Positions 10,531-21,166 of a DNA stretch of 64,000 nt are shown here, one piece after another. Position 1 is the stretch's first letter, and every line of letters starts with the position of its first letter. The DNA comes from Candidatus Thiodiazotropha endolucinida. GTDB taxonomy: Bacteria > Pseudomonadota > Gammaproteobacteria > Chromatiales > Chromatiaceae. Made by a program: the position numbers and the translations under genes. The notes under the pieces are model-generated. The model saw only the letters and a program-made list of their open reading frames with translations. It made no database searches and had not been told where the DNA came from. The stretch covers positions 1 to 64,000 of the forward strand of contig NZ_MARB01000012.1 in NCBI RefSeq assembly GCF_001715975.1. The letters are read 5' to 3'.

Positions 10531-11595
10531 ATGAGCCGCTACTGGAGCCCCATTGTCGATCAACTCTCACCCTATGTCCCGGGTGAACAGCCGCGTATCG
10601 ACAATCTGATCAAACTCAACACTAACGAAAATCCCTATGGACCGTCGCCAAAGGTGATTGAGGCCATCAATAACGTTGTCGGGGATGGGTTGCGACTCTA
10701 TCCCGACCCCAGCTCCACCGGCTTACGGGAAACGGTGGCCGACTACTACGGTCTGACTGCGGAACAGGTCTTTGTGGGTAACGGTTCGGACGAGGTGCTT
10801 GCCCATGCCTTCTTTGCCTTCTTTCAGCAATCCCGGCCGCTGCTGTTTCCCGACATCACCTACAGCTTCTACCCGGTCTATTGCCGATTGTATGGCATCG
10901 AATACCAGACGGTTCCCCTCGATAATACCTTCAAGCTCGATCTCGAACCCTATGTTCAAGACAACGGCGGCATCGTTTTTCCCAACCCGAATGCGCCCAC
11001 CGGTTGTCTGTTGTCACTGCAGCGGATCGACCGGCTTCTCGAGCGCAACCGGGATTCCGTGGTGGTGATCGATGAGGCCTATATCGACTTCGGTGGAGAA
11101 AGCGCGGTGGCACTGGTGAACCGTTATCCCAATCTGCTGGTGACACAGACACTTTCCAAATCCCGCGCCCTGGCCGGCCTGCGGATCGGACTGGCAATGG
11201 GCAGTTCAGAATTGATCGAGGCACTTGTCAGGGTAAAGGACAGTTTCAACTCCTATCCCATCGACCACATTGCCGCGGCCGCCGCAACCGCCTCCTTCAA
11301 CGATGAGGACTATTTTAGGAAGGTATGCCACCGGATCATCGAATCCAGAGAGCTTCTAAGCAGTAAACTGCGAACCTTGGGATTTCAGGTACTCCCCTCT
11401 GCCGCCAACTTCGTTTTCGCCCATCACCCATCGCGGGATGCGTCGGTGATCGCCGCGAAGCTGCGTGAGCAAGGGGTCATCGTCCGTCATTTCCGGCAAC
11501 CGAGAATCGATGGCCATCTGCGCATCACCATCGGAACTCCAACACAAAATCAACGGCTGATCGAGGCACTCGAAAGTCTCCAGCTATCGGCCTAA
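10531..11595 (+). CDS. hisC: Histidinol-phosphate aminotransferase (HisC)
   Basis: HisC is a PLP enzyme of fold type I that converts imidazole-acetol phosphate to histidinol phosphate. The 354-residue sequence has the N-terminal [15 protein letters not shown], the cofactor stretch [10 protein letters not shown], and the Schiff-base lysine in [16 protein letters not shown]. It follows hisD by 85 bp. Its last four bases overlap the end of the convergent fructosamine-kinase-like gene, so no room is left for a separate terminator. Confidence 0.95.
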   Translation: MSRYWSPIVDQLSPYVPGEQPRIDNLIKLNTNENPYGPSPKVIEAINNVVGDGLRLYPDPSSTGLRETVADYYGLTAEQVFVGNGSDEVLAHAFFAFFQQSRPLLFPDITYSFYPVYCRLYGIEYQTVPLDNTFKLDLEPYVQDNGGIVFPNPNAPTGCLLSLQRIDRLLERNRDSVVVIDEAYIDFGGESAVALVNRYPNLLVTQTLSKSRALAGLRIGLAMGSSELIEALVRVKDSFNSYPIDHIAAAAATASFNDEDYFRKVCHRIIESRELLSSKLRTLGFQVLPSAANFVFAHHPSRDASVIAAKLREQGVIVRHFRQPRIDGHLRITIGTPTQNQRLIEALESLQLSA

Positions 11596-12470
11596 ACCTC
11601 CGCCAACAACCGATCGATCATCGACGACGCCTGCCCCAGATAGCCACTACCGAAAAGGTTGAGGTGGTTCAGAATATGGTAGAGGTTATAGAGGATCTTA
11701 CGGGTCGAGTAGCCGGCGGCAAGCGGCCATGCCTCCCGGTAGGCATCATAGAAACGGTTGCCGAAACCACCGAAAAGTTCGGTCATGGCGAGATCCGCCT
11801 CCCGGTCTCCATAGTAGACGGCCGGATCGAAAATGACAGGATCACCCTCGCTTGTGTAGGCCATGTTTCCTCCCCATAGATCCCCATGCAGCAGCGACGG
11901 TTGTGGCTGATGATCGATGAGTACATGGAAGTGGTCCATAAGGCGTTCACCCTTGCGCTGCAGGCTGCCACCGTAACCGTTCCTTTCGGCAAGACGCAGC
12001 TGAAAGCCAAGTCGACGGTCGCGCCAAAAGTCGATCCAGTTGTCACAGGTTTGATTCTCTTGCGGTGTCGAACCGATGGTATTATCCCGGAACCAGCCAT
12101 AGCCAGGCTGACTGTTGCGATGCATTGCCGCCAGTTGATGCCCCGCCAGATCACTGCCGTTGCGGCCGGCATGCCCCATTTCGATATATTCCATGACCAG
12201 ATAGGATTGTTTATCACTCAAACCAAAACAGAGGGGTTGCGGGACCCTGATCGTATTGGTCTCCGCCATCGATCTGAGCCCATCCGCCTCCGCCTCGAAC
12301 ATATCCAGCAGGGCTGCACGATTCAGCTTCACGAAATAGGTCCGTTCACCATCCATCAAACGTACCCCGGTATTGATGCATCCCCCGCCCACATGTCTCG
12401 GCTCCAGCGGATTGAACGGCTTACCTGTTGTCTGCGCGATATGTTGCGCAATGATTTGCCATTGAGTCAC
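11592..12470 (-). CDS. Fructosamine kinase family protein
   Basis: The protein belongs to the fructosamine-3-kinase/ketosamine kinase family of aminoglycoside-kinase-like folds, which phosphorylate sugars attached to amines so that glycated proteins can be repaired. Visible motifs are [15 protein letters not shown] (ATP-binding Lys), [10 protein letters not shown] (catalytic loop) and [20 protein letters not shown] (metal-binding DPA). I start it at the GTG at 12470 because GGAGG lies 5 nt upstream; an in-frame ATG at 12533 would add 21 unlikely residues. That gives 292 residues, normal for the family. It converges on hisC. Confidence 0.88.
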   Translation of the reverse strand: MTQWQIIAQHIAQTTGKPFNPLEPRHVGGGCINTGVRLMDGERTYFVKLNRAALLDMFEAEADGLRSMAETNTIRVPQPLCFGLSDKQSYLVMEYIEMGHAGRNGSDLAGHQLAAMHRNSQPGYGWFRDNTIGSTPQENQTCDNWIDFWRDRRLGFQLRLAERNGYGGSLQRKGERLMDHFHVLIDHQPQPSLLHGDLWGGNMAYTSEGDPVIFDPAVYYGDREADLAMTELFGGFGNRFYDAYREAWPLAAGYSTRKILYNLYHILNHLNLFGSGYLGQASSMIDRLLAEV

Positions 12471-12509
12471 GACAGCCTCCCCTCCCCTCGCCTTTTTGTA
12501 GCAGAGTAT

Positions 12510-12531
12510 CAGGGCCTGTTGACACGAATCC
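12510..12531 (-). repeat. Dispersed intergenic repeat, degenerate copy
   Basis: The sequence reads cagggcctgttgacac then gaatcc, matching the reverse complement of the repeat core with two or three changes. It lies about 40 bp upstream of the fructosamine kinase start. Confidence 0.5.
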
Positions 12532-12533
12532 AA

Positions 12534-13027
12534 TAGGTCCCAGTTCCTCTATTCCGTATTTGCCGACAGTGCCAGACCCGTCATTCTCTCAGCAGCCGCG
12601 GAAACAGACAAAAAAAGCCAGGTCTTGATAAGCCCGCTTCAGAATGGAGTTGTTGTATTCTTACAACAGCCTCACCCAACATCTCATAACAACGGGTTGA
12701 GTCTCTGCGTAAGCGGTTACTGACGCGTAAAGCCTTGTTTATACACACTGCCTCTCGTGTTGCAATACAGCATCAACTGAAAACGTTTTATTAATAAATT
12801 AGAACAATCTAATTTACTATAAATACTTGTAACGATTGGTATAAATAAAAATGGCGAAAAACTGGTCAAATTAATAGGAATCCAGTTGTAACAAGGCCTT
12901 TGGTTGAATAATCTGAAATTACACACAAAGTTATCCACAGATCTTGTGGAAAATTATCGCCGCTCCCCGCAACCCCCATTCAGATTAAATCCGACCTCGA
13001 ATCTGCGCCCATGATACAGTCTCCGGC
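12534..13027. other. AT-rich intergenic region before priA
   Basis: This 494-bp gap has no credible gene. From about 12765 to 12900 it is strongly AT-rich compared with everything around it. It contains a perfect 9-bp inverted repeat with a 4-nt loop (12795-12816), the palindrome aaaacgtttt (12780-12789), and a gttgt/acaac inverted repeat near 12650. An inverted pair of DnaA-box-like sites follows at 12931-12953. A 73-codon minus-strand reading frame here (12717-12938) looks like chance. Confidence 0.7.
12931..12953. promoter_or_regulatory. Inverted pair of DnaA boxes upstream of priA
   Basis: A perfect DnaA box TTATCCACA (12931-12939, plus strand) faces a relaxed box TTTTCCACA (12945-12953, minus strand), with only GATCT between them. 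They sit 75-97 bp before priA and next to the AT-rich stretch. DnaA binding here could regulate priA or modulate replication initiation; this is inferred from sequence match only. Confidence 0.5.
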
Positions 13028-15235
13028 ATGGCTTCAGACCCTATATTACAGATTGCGTTACCCGGTCCTTTAAGGGTGCTGTACGACTATCTTCCACCTG
13101 AAAACACACCTCACAATCCGGCTGTCGGATGTCGCTATCAGATTCCTTTCGGGCGTAGCAGCCGTATCGGTATCCTGATGGCGATAAACGCCAAAACCGA
13201 TGTTCCACCGGACCGGCTGAAGCGGGCGTTGAGGCAGATCGATACACAACCCCTGCTTGGCTCGTCGGATCTTCGCCTGCTGCACTGGGCTGCAAATTAT
13301 TATCAACACCCGCTGGGGGATGTGATCTTTCACGCCCTCCCGGTCACATTGCGCAAACAATCCAACCGATCCGGAAGCAGACAAAATGGCGTTCGTCTCA
13401 CCGCCTTGGGAAACACGGTCAATCCTGAGTCTTTGCGCCAGGCGCCAAAACAACTCGCACTGATACGAGCACTTTCCCAAACATCTGAAGGGATGGAGCG
13501 TACAATCCTGATGCAACGCCTGCAGATCTCCCAGGCGGTGATCCGAGTACTGCTTGAGAAGGGCTGGATTGAGCGCTGCCAAATCCCGGAGTCGCCACAC
13601 CCCGTCACTTCGTATTCGAATGAGATCGATCTCAATAGCGAGCAGCGGGAGGCCGTCGATCGGGTATACCGGCAGCTGGGAGGATTCAGACCCTTTCTGC
13701 TCCATGGCGTAACCGGGAGCGGTAAGACAGAAGTCTACCTGCGCCTGATCGAAACCGTTGTCGGCAGGGGACAACAGGCTCTGCTGCTGGTACCGGAGAT
13801 CGGTCTGACACCTCAACTGTTGCAGCGCTTCCAAAAGAGCATGGGGACAGGCGTGGGGGTACTCCACTCCGCCCTCGCCGATGGCGAACGGGAGCGGGTG
13901 TGGCAAACCTTACGCCGTGGTCAGAGGCCGATCCTGATCGGTACCCGTTCCGCGGTTTTCACACCGATGCCCAACCTGGGTCTGATCATCGTCGATGAGG
14001 AGCACGACCTCTCCTACAAACAGCAGGAGGGGTTTCGCTACTCCGCCAGAGACCTGGCGCTGGTGCGCGGACAGCAGTGTGGCTGCCCGGTCATACTTGG
14101 CTCCGCGACCCCCTCTCTGGAATCCCTGCGCAATGTGACCGAGGGGCGCTATACCCGATTGAGCCTGCCGCAACGGGTCGGCAATGCCCGGATACCGCCG
14201 CTGATACTGCTGGATATTCGCAACGTTCATCTCGATGGCGGGCTTTCACCCGCATTGATCAAGCAACTTCGACAGACCCTCGGCGCCGACGAACAGGCGC
14301 TGCTGTTCCTCAACCGGCGCGGTTATGCGCCGATGCTCACCTGCCACGCGTGCGGTTGGCTGACCGATTGCCCCCGCTGCGACGCACGCATGACGCACCA
14401 CCGGCAACTGCGGCTGCTATGGTGCCACCATTGCGGCCATCAGCGCCGCGAACCCAACCAATGCCCGGAATGCGGCAGTCCCGATCTGCGGCCGCTGGGA
14501 CAGGGAACCGAGCGTGTGGAAGAGGCCCTGCAAAGACACTTCCCCGGTACCCCGCTGGCGCGCATCGACCGCGACTCCACCAGCCGCAAGGGCGCCTTGG
14601 AACAGATCCTGTCGCGCATCAAAGCCGGTGAGTTTCCGCTCCTCCTGGGTACCCAAATGCTGGCCAAGGGTCACCATTTCCCGGATGTTACACTGGTCGC
14701 CATACTGGATGTGGATCAAGGGTTGTTCGGCGCCGACTTCCGTGCCTCTGAGCGCATGGCGCAACTGGTATTGCAGGTGGCGGGCAGAGCCGGCAGGGCA
14801 GAGCGCCCCGGCAGGGTACTGATCCAGACACGCCATCCTGACCATCCCTTGATGCAGCTACTGACCAAGCGTGGCTATGAGGCCTTTGCCGACGAGGCGC
14901 TCGACGAGCGTCGCGCGGCCGCCTTCCCGCCTTACTCCCACCAGGTATTGCTGCGTGCCGAATCGACCAAGGCCACAGACCCGGAGAACTTTCTCAATCA
15001 GGCGATCAAGGTCGGCAGGGCGCTGAACGGCAACGGTTCCCTTGAATTCTGGGGACCTGTACCCGCACCCATGGCGCGCAAGGCCGGTAAGACCCGGGCC
15101 CATCTGCTGATCCAATCCGCACATCGCCGACCGCTGCACCAGTGGCTGGAAAAATGGGTTTCCGAGATCACCCGGTTGTCCGAAGCACGCAGAGTACGCT
15201 GGTCGATCGATGTGGATCCGCAGGAGATGCTGTGA
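13028..15235 (+). CDS. priA: Primosomal protein N' (PriA helicase)
   Basis: PriA recognises stalled or repaired forks and reloads the replisome outside oriC. The 735-residue protein has an N-terminal 3' DNA-binding domain, a superfamily 2 helicase core with Walker A GVTGSGKTEV (about 226-235) and DEEH (about 323-326), eight Cys of the zinc-binding insert (TCHACGWLTDCPRC, LLWCHHCG, NQCPECG) from about residue 438, and the late motifs LLGTQMLAKGHHFPDVTLV and QVAGRAGRAERPG. Length and architecture are complete. Confidence 0.97.
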   Translation: MASDPILQIALPGPLRVLYDYLPPENTPHNPAVGCRYQIPFGRSSRIGILMAINAKTDVPPDRLKRALRQIDTQPLLGSSDLRLLHWAANYYQHPLGDVIFHALPVTLRKQSNRSGSRQNGVRLTALGNTVNPESLRQAPKQLALIRALSQTSEGMERTILMQRLQISQAVIRVLLEKGWIERCQIPESPHPVTSYSNEIDLNSEQREAVDRVYRQLGGFRPFLLHGVTGSGKTEVYLRLIETVVGRGQQALLLVPEIGLTPQLLQRFQKSMGTGVGVLHSALADGERERVWQTLRRGQRPILIGTRSAVFTPMPNLGLIIVDEEHDLSYKQQEGFRYSARDLALVRGQQCGCPVILGSATPSLESLRNVTEGRYTRLSLPQRVGNARIPPLILLDIRNVHLDGGLSPALIKQLRQTLGADEQALLFLNRRGYAPMLTCHACGWLTDCPRCDARMTHHRQLRLLWCHHCGHQRREPNQCPECGSPDLRPLGQGTERVEEALQRHFPGTPLARIDRDSTSRKGALEQILSRIKAGEFPLLLGTQMLAKGHHFPDVTLVAILDVDQGLFGADFRASERMAQLVLQVAGRAGRAERPGRVLIQTRHPDHPLMQLLTKRGYEAFADEALDERRAAAFPPYSHQVLLRAESTKATDPENFLNQAIKVGRALNGNGSLEFWGPVPAPMARKAGKTRAHLLIQSAHRRPLHQWLEKWVSEITRLSEARRVRWSIDVDPQEML

Positions 15236-15284
15236 GTCCAGGGCCAGTCCATAATGATCCAACCGGCCCTGTTGAGGGATCGAA

Positions 15285-16712
15285 TCATCTCCCCGGATTC
15301 TGAAGAAAGTTGGCCAGATCGTCCTGGGACATACTGAATATTCCACCCTCTAGCCTGTCATGGTCCGTATCCACTTCATCCATGAAGAGCACCCAGAGCG
15401 CGCCTTTATCCGTACCGCCGTCATCGTCGAGGCTGGCGCCGACCGCCAGGTCGTTTATATCATCGCCATCCAGGTCCCCCAATTGAGCAACAGCGGCGCC
15501 GAATTGGTCACCGCTGTCGAGATCGCCATCGAAACTGCCTTCTGTATCGGAAATCTTCGAAGATGAGATAACCTCGCCATCGATTTCCAAAAACAGGACC
15601 CAGACGGTACCCCGTTCAGCGCCGCCGTCATCACTCTGTTTCGCGCCCACCGCCAGATCATCCGTACCGTCACTGTTGATATCCCCGAGATTGGCAAGCG
15701 CACCGCCAAACCGGTCGTTGTCGCTGAGCTGCCCGTCGAATGATGCGCGGTTTTGCGATATGCGCTTCTTGGAATCAACCGTTCCGTCAGCATTCAGAAA
15801 CAGAATCCACACGGCACCCCGCTCAGGGCCGCCATCATCATCGCCAGTCACGCCAACGGCGAGATCGGTCACACCATCGCCGTTAAGATCCCCAATCTCA
15901 GTCACGGCAGTGCCGAAATGGTCTTCATCATCCAAATCACGGTCGAGGTTGCCCTCGTCAGAGGATATCTTTTGTGACGATTGAACCGTGCCGTCACTGT
16001 TCATAAAGAGTATCCAGACTGCACCCCGGTCGGTTCCTCCATCATCATCGTAAGGTACACCAACCGCCAGATCGGTGACCCCATCGTTATTCAGATCGCC
16101 GATACTGGCCAGGGCGTGGGCAAACCGGTCATTTTCGTCCAGATCCCCTTCGAAATCGCCTTCATCTTGCGAGATCTTCTGTTCCGAAAGGACCGTGCCA
16201 TCACCATTGAGAAACAGGATCCAGACTGCACCCTTGTCGGTGCCGGCATCATCATCCAGCGGGGCGCCCACGGCGATATCCAGAAAGCCGTCTCCGTTCA
16301 GATCGCCGAGGGGGGCGATGGCGCGACCGAACTGATCACCGTCATCCAGATCGCCGGTGAAATCCCCCGAACCATCCGAGATCTTTTGATGGGTATCGAC
16401 CTTCCCATCGCTGTCCATGAACAGTATCCATACCGCACCCCGATTCTCCCCTTCGTCGTCATCGAATGGCGCACCCACGGCAATATCGGTAACCCCGTCA
16501 ACCTCCAGGTCACCGATATTGGCCAAGGCAAGGCCGAACTGATCCTCCACATCCAGGTCACCGTTAAAATTCCCCTTCTCGTCAGAAATTTTTTGCTCGG
16601 AATCAACATCTGTTGAATAAGAGACCGAACAGCCTGTCACCAACAGCACCAGGCAGAGTGCTATTGGATAGACGAGAGAGAAAGAGAGGCGCTGCGTGTG
16701 TGATTGGTCCAT
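15285..16712 (-). CDS. FG-GAP repeat lipoprotein
   Basis: The 475-residue exported protein begins with a short basic stretch, a hydrophobic segment and the lipobox LVTGC, so it is probably a lipoprotein. The rest is six tandem units of about 69 residues with the form GDLNGDGVTDLAVG, then DDDGG(T/P)(D/E)(R/K)GAVWILF, then a QKIS-like end. These are FG-GAP (integrin alpha-type) blades with Ca-binding DxNxDGxxD loops, which would build most of a beta-propeller. Units 2-4 are very similar, suggesting recent internal duplication. I start at the ATG at 16712 (AAGG upstream) rather than a TTG six codons earlier. Function unknown; adhesion or matrix binding is plausible. The gene stands alone. Confidence 0.8.
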   Translation of the reverse strand: MDQSHTQRLSFSLVYPIALCLVLLVTGCSVSYSTDVDSEQKISDEKGNFNGDLDVEDQFGLALANIGDLEVDGVTDIAVGAPFDDDEGENRGAVWILFMDSDGKVDTHQKISDGSGDFTGDLDDGDQFGRAIAPLGDLNGDGFLDIAVGAPLDDDAGTDKGAVWILFLNGDGTVLSEQKISQDEGDFEGDLDENDRFAHALASIGDLNNDGVTDLAVGVPYDDDGGTDRGAVWILFMNSDGTVQSSQKISSDEGNLDRDLDDEDHFGTAVTEIGDLNGDGVTDLAVGVTGDDDGGPERGAVWILFLNADGTVDSKKRISQNRASFDGQLSDNDRFGGALANLGDINSDGTDDLAVGAKQSDDGGAERGTVWVLFLEIDGEVISSSKISDTEGSFDGDLDSGDQFGAAVAQLGDLDGDDINDLAVGASLDDDGGTDKGALWVLFMDEVDTDHDRLEGGIFSMSQDDLANFLQNPGR

Positions 16713-16916
16713 CAAAAATAACCTTTTCAATACCTACCTGGATAATGCGAAACCACCAAAAACAGATGGATCGGAGACAAAATCGAAAATGGTCTACCCG
16801 TCTACCAAGTATATATCCTAAGTGAGCATATCCACACAATCCGTTTGCTGCTATTGGGCTTAGTTAAGTTTTGTATCTAAGCTTTCATCAGGGAAAACCG
16901 GATAAATATACGCCTC

Positions 16917-19381
16917 ATGAAAAAGAAACAGATCTCCGATTACCGTATCGCTTCGGATGCCGACTCCATCCGACATTCGTTTCTGGATAATCTCTATTTT
17001 GTTCAGGCCCGCTTTCCGCAGGTGGCATCGCAAAACGACTTCTATCTGGCCCTGGCATGGACCGTACGCGACCGGTTGTTGAGCAACTGGATAGAAACCG
17101 CGAGTACCTATTACCGGCAGGCCAGCCGCAGTGTATGCTACCTCTCCGCAGAGTACCTGACCGGACCACACCTGCATAATGCGGTACTCTCCCTGGGCAT
17201 CGAGCCCCAGATACGCCATGCGATGGCAGGCCTTGGCCTGGATCTCGATGACATCACCGCACAGGAACCGGAGCCAGGTCTCGGCAATGGCGGCCTGGGC
17301 AGGCTGGCGGCCTGTTATCTCGACTCCCTGGCCACCCTGCAGATCCCTGCCATCGGTTATGGCATCCGCTACGAATTCGGCATTTTCGAACAGGTGATCA
17401 GGCACGGCCGCCAGGTGGAACTTGCCGATATGTGGCTGCGTAGCGGAAATCCATGGGAGATCCCAAGACCCGAGATCAACTTCGAGGTGGGCTTTGGCGG
17501 CACCACGGAGCACTACACGGATGAGTCCGGTCGCTATCGCGTTCGCTGGCAGCCGCAACGCCAGGTTAAGGGTGTCGCCTATGACACACCGATACCCGGT
17601 TACCGGGTACCTACAGTCAACCTGTTACGGCTGTGGAATGCTCAGGCCTGCGAATCTTTCAACCTGGGCGCTTTCAACGTGGGCGATTACGAACGCGCGG
17701 TCGAGGAGAAGATCGCCTCAGAGACGATCAGCAAGGTACTTTATCCCAACGACGAGCCGATGCAGGGGAAACGCCTGCGCCTGGAACAGGAGTATTTTTT
17801 CTGTGCCTGTACCATCCAGGATATCCTGCGTCTGCTGCTGCACAGAATGGCTCACTGGATCTGTTGCCGGAGAAATTCGCTATTCAGCTCAATGACACCC
17901 ATCCGGCAATCGCGGTGGTCGAGCTGATGCGCCTGTTGATCGATGTTCACGACATGGCGTGGGATGAGGCATGGCGACTGGTGCGAAAAACCGTCTCCTA
18001 TACCAACCACACCCTGCTCCCGGAGGCCCTAGAAACCTGGCCGGTGGAACTCATCAGCGAGGTTCTGCCGAGGCATCTCGAAATCATTTACGAAATCAAC
18101 CGCCGTCTCCTGGAAAAGGTCAAAACCCGTTCACCTGATGATGATGCGCTGCTCGCCCGAATCTCCCTGATCGATGAAAGGTACGGTCGCAATGTTCGCA
18201 TGGCCTACCTGGCGACTGTCGCCAGTCAGCATATCAATGGGGTGGCGAATCTGCATAGCCGCCTGCTGCGGGATCGCGTGTTGAAGGATTTCCACACCCT
18301 GGATCCCGAACGTTTTACCAATATCACCAATGGTGTCACGCCGCGGCGATTTATGATCCTGGCAAATCCAGCATTGACCAGCCTGATAAACGATACGATC
18401 GGTGATGCATGGACCAGGGATTTGGAGCGTTTGCAGGAACTTGAGGAGTGGGCCGATAACCCCGGCTTCCAAGGTGCCTGGCACGAGGTTAAATCAAGCA
18501 ATAAACAGGCTCTTGCACAGACCATATTCAAGACCTCGGGTATCGAAGTGGACCCTGCAACGCTGTTTGACTGTCAGATCAAACGCATCCATGAGTATAA
18601 ACGCCAACACCTGAATATCCTTCATATCATTTGCCGGTATCTGGAAATGAAGCGCGGTTTGCGTACTGATGCTCCAGCACGCACGTTGCTGTTCGCCGGT
18701 AAAGCGGCACCCGGATTCTACTCCGCCAAAGTCATTATCGAGTTGATCCACGCTGTTGCCGATACCGTTAATTCTGACCCGGATGTCAACGACAAGATGC
18801 GTATCGCTTTCCTGCCCAATTTTAATGTCAGCAGTGCTGAGAAGATCTATCCCGCCGCCGATCTTTCACAACAGATCTCGACAGCGGGGATGGAGGCCTC
18901 GGGCACGGGTAACATGAAATTTGCGCTCAACGGCGCCTTGACCATTGGGACCCTGGATGGGGCCAACATAGAGATTCGCCAACGGGTGGGTAAGGAGAAT
19001 TTTTTTCTATTCGGCCTCACTGAATCGGAGGTGGCAAACCGTCGAGCCGGCGACTACCGACCACGGGAGCGTTATCTGAAAGACCAGCAATTACGCAGCG
19101 TCGTCGATGCCCTCGCCGACGGCCTGTTTTCTTCTGGGGACAGCACAAGATTCAGGCCGCTGATCGATGGCCTGCTGCAACATGACCATTTTTTCGTCCT
19201 TGAGGATTTTTCAACCTACCGGGCGTGCCAACAGCAGGTGGATGATACCTGGAATGATCCGACAAAATGGACCCGTGCATCGATCCTGAATACCGCCCGC
19301 TGCGGCTGGTTCTCTTCTGACCGGGCCATCAAAGAGTATTGCGAGAGGATTTGGCGGGTCTCACCGGTACCGATCGAGTAG
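16917..19381 (+). pseudogene. glgP: Glycogen phosphorylase with a frameshift
   Basis: The locus encodes glycogen/maltodextrin phosphorylase, which releases glucose-1-phosphate using PLP. The reading frame from 16917 is clear (LSAEYL, then EPGLGNGGLGRLAACYLDSL) up to about position 17850 (QEYFF, TIQDILRLLL). Homology then continues one base earlier in phase (NGSLDLLPEKFAIQLNDTHP) to the stop at 19381, including the PLP-lysine region EASGTGNMKFALNGALT. A single lost base in the ctgcgtctgctgctgcaca stretch (about 17836-17855) explains this. Repaired, the protein would be about 821 residues, a normal length. Codons on both sides look intact, so the change is recent or a sequencing error. No other glycogen genes are nearby. 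Confidence 0.85.
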
Positions 19382-19523
19382 AACACTGCAACCTGACGCA
19401 GACCCATGTGCAAGCGGTACTGAAATATTCGCCACTGGATATAAAGCCACCACCTTATGGTGTAACGGTTTTAACTGACTCCGACAAAAAACAAATCGAG
19501 CAGATGGTCATCGACCTGTCGAT

Positions 19524-20249
19524 CTAAGTGATATGCTTTAATTCACCGTAGATGGCATTTAAATCTTCGTGCCTGACATCCTTGCCGGTTATCAGGAAGA
19601 TGACATGCCCACCGATATTCTTGGCATGACCGCCAATCCGCTCCAGGGCCCGGATCGCCAGAACGATATCCACCACATGACCCACGCTGCGCGAGTCCTC
19701 CATGAGGAAGGTCGACAACCTGCGCAAGGCCCCCCTGAACTCGTCGAAAAGCCTCTCTTCCTGTTCGATGACGCTGAGCGCGAGCCGGCTATCCACCTCG
19801 ATGAACGCCTGCAGACTCAATGTCAGCATTTCGTCGACAAAGGCCGCCATATCGAAGATGTCGCTGAGGATTTCATTGCTCGGCGGCGGCTTGCCATTGT
19901 CGTAGAAGTGAATGGTCAGGTTGGCGATCTTGCGTGCCTCATCCCCGACCCGCTCCAGGTCCGTAATGATTTTCTGCACGGTCAGGATATCGCGCAGATC
20001 CTTGGCCATCGGTTGACGCTTGGCGATCAGGCGGATGATCTCCTCGTCGGCCTTGACGTCGATGGCATTCAACTCCCGGTCACGGTCGATCACCAGACCC
20101 GCCTCTTTGGTATCCTCATCCTTGAGTGTCTGTACGGCCCGGCGCAACTGATCCAGCCCCAACTCCCCCAACTCGACAACGAGTGCGTTGATGCTCTCCA
20201 GTTCGTCGTTGAACGCCTTTACAGTGTGCCCGCTGGTCATTTCGTTCAT
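19524..20249 (-). CDS. phoU: Phosphate signalling regulator PhoU
   Basis: PhoU is an all-helical cytoplasmic protein that links the Pst transporter to the PhoR/PhoB system and represses phosphate uptake when phosphate is ample. The 241 residues form two similar three-helix halves; signature stretches are ELGELGLDQL, DRELNAIDVKADEEIIRLIAKR broken at its centre, and DLERVGDEARKIA/ALERIGGHAKNIG, the paired metal-binding E/D segments of the two halves. It is the last gene of the leftward pst operon, 11 bp after pstB. Confidence 0.95.
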   Translation of the reverse strand: MNEMTSGHTVKAFNDELESINALVVELGELGLDQLRRAVQTLKDEDTKEAGLVIDRDRELNAIDVKADEEIIRLIAKRQPMAKDLRDILTVQKIITDLERVGDEARKIANLTIHFYDNGKPPPSNEILSDIFDMAAFVDEMLTLSLQAFIEVDSRLALSVIEQEERLFDEFRGALRRLSTFLMEDSRSVGHVVDIVLAIRALERIGGHAKNIGGHVIFLITGKDVRHEDLNAIYGELKHIT

Positions 20250-20260
20250 CTGTTTAATCC

Positions 20261-21145
20261 TTATCCGAAGCGACCGGTAATGTAGTCTTCGGTCAGTCTA
20301 TGACGGGGATTGGTAAAGATCTGATCCGTTTCGCCCACCTCGATCAGCTTGCCGAGATGGAAATAGGCCGTGCGCTGACTCACCCGCGCGGCCTGTTGCA
20401 TGGAGTGGGTGACGATGGCGATGGTGTAGTTTTCCCGCAGTTCGTCGATCAGCTCCTCAATCTTGGCGGTGGCGATGGGATCGAGGGCGGAACAGGGCTC
20501 GTCCATCAGAATCACTTCCGGGCTTACCGCAATCGCCCGCGCGATGCAGAGGCGTTGCTGCTGCCCACCCGAGAGGCCGGTTCCCGGCTGGTCGAGCCGG
20601 TCTTTGACCTCGTCCCACAGACCGGCTCTGGTGAGGGAGCTCTCGACAATCTCATCCAGATGCTTGACATCGTCATTAAGGCCATGGATACGCGGTCCGT
20701 AGGCGATATTGTCGTAGATCGATTTCGGAAAGGGATTGGGCTTTTGAAACACCATGCCGACACTGGCGCGCAGCGGCACCACATCCAGGCCATCGTCGTA
20801 GATATCCTGCTCATCCATCTTGATCTGGCCGGTTACGCGGCAGATGTCGATGGTGTCGTTCATGCGGTTGAGACAGCGCAGAAAAGTGGACTTGCCGCAA
20901 CCTGACGGCCCGATCATGGAGATCACCTGGTTTTTGCCGATATCCAGGCTGACATCGAATATCGCCTGCTTCTCTCCATAATAGACATTGACGTTTCGGC
21001 AGGTCATACGGGGGTCTTCGATATAGATCTCTCCGATTGTCCCGGTGCCATGCTGTTCAAATGCTGCCTGCATATCGACCTCGGCCTGAACATCCGGTTT
21101 CGCTGTTTTGGTGACGACGCCACCCTCATTGACTAACTCATCCAT
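20261..21145 (-). CDS. pstB: Phosphate ABC transporter ATPase PstB
   Basis: PstB hydrolyses ATP to drive phosphate import. Walker A (GPSGCGKST, 79-87), the ABC signature [14 protein letters not shown] (from 191) and Walker [14 protein letters not shown] are all present. The 294-residue protein has an extra N-terminal segment of about 45 residues before the usual start of the ATPase domain, a common variation. It lies between pstA and phoU with short gaps. Confidence 0.96.
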   Translation of the reverse strand: MDELVNEGGVVTKTAKPDVQAEVDMQAAFEQHGTGTIGEIYIEDPRMTCRNVNVYYGEKQAIFDVSLDIGKNQVISMIGPSGCGKSTFLRCLNRMNDTIDICRVTGQIKMDEQDIYDDGLDVVPLRASVGMVFQKPNPFPKSIYDNIAYGPRIHGLNDDVKHLDEIVESSLTRAGLWDEVKDRLDQPGTGLSGGQQQRLCIARAIAVSPEVILMDEPCSALDPIATAKIEELIDELRENYTIAIVTHSMQQAARVSQRTAYFHLGKLIEVGETDQIFTNPRHRLTEDYITGRFG

Positions 21146-21166
21146 ACTTACCTCGCTTGCATTGGC

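Noticed and set aside
12717-12938. 73-codon minus-strand frame in the AT-rich gap
   Set aside because: AT-rich noise with many Phe/Leu/Ile/Asn codons and no ribosome binding site.
12534-13027. Replication origin (oriC)
   Set aside because: Only two DnaA boxes, and none of the usual oriC neighbours (dnaA, dnaN, mnmG, rpmH) is present.
15981-16616. 211-codon plus-strand frame opposite the FG-GAP gene
   Set aside because: The apparent internal repeats are only the reverse reading of the FG-GAP units.
15285-16712. CRISPR-like array
   Set aside because: The repeats are about 207 bp long, in frame, and encode FG-GAP blades.
19339-19527. 62-codon frame between glgP and phoU
   Set aside because: Its first part overlaps glgP out of frame and there is no good ribosome binding site. 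The end (LTDSDKKQIEQMVIDLSI) looks somewhat protein-like, but evidence is too thin.
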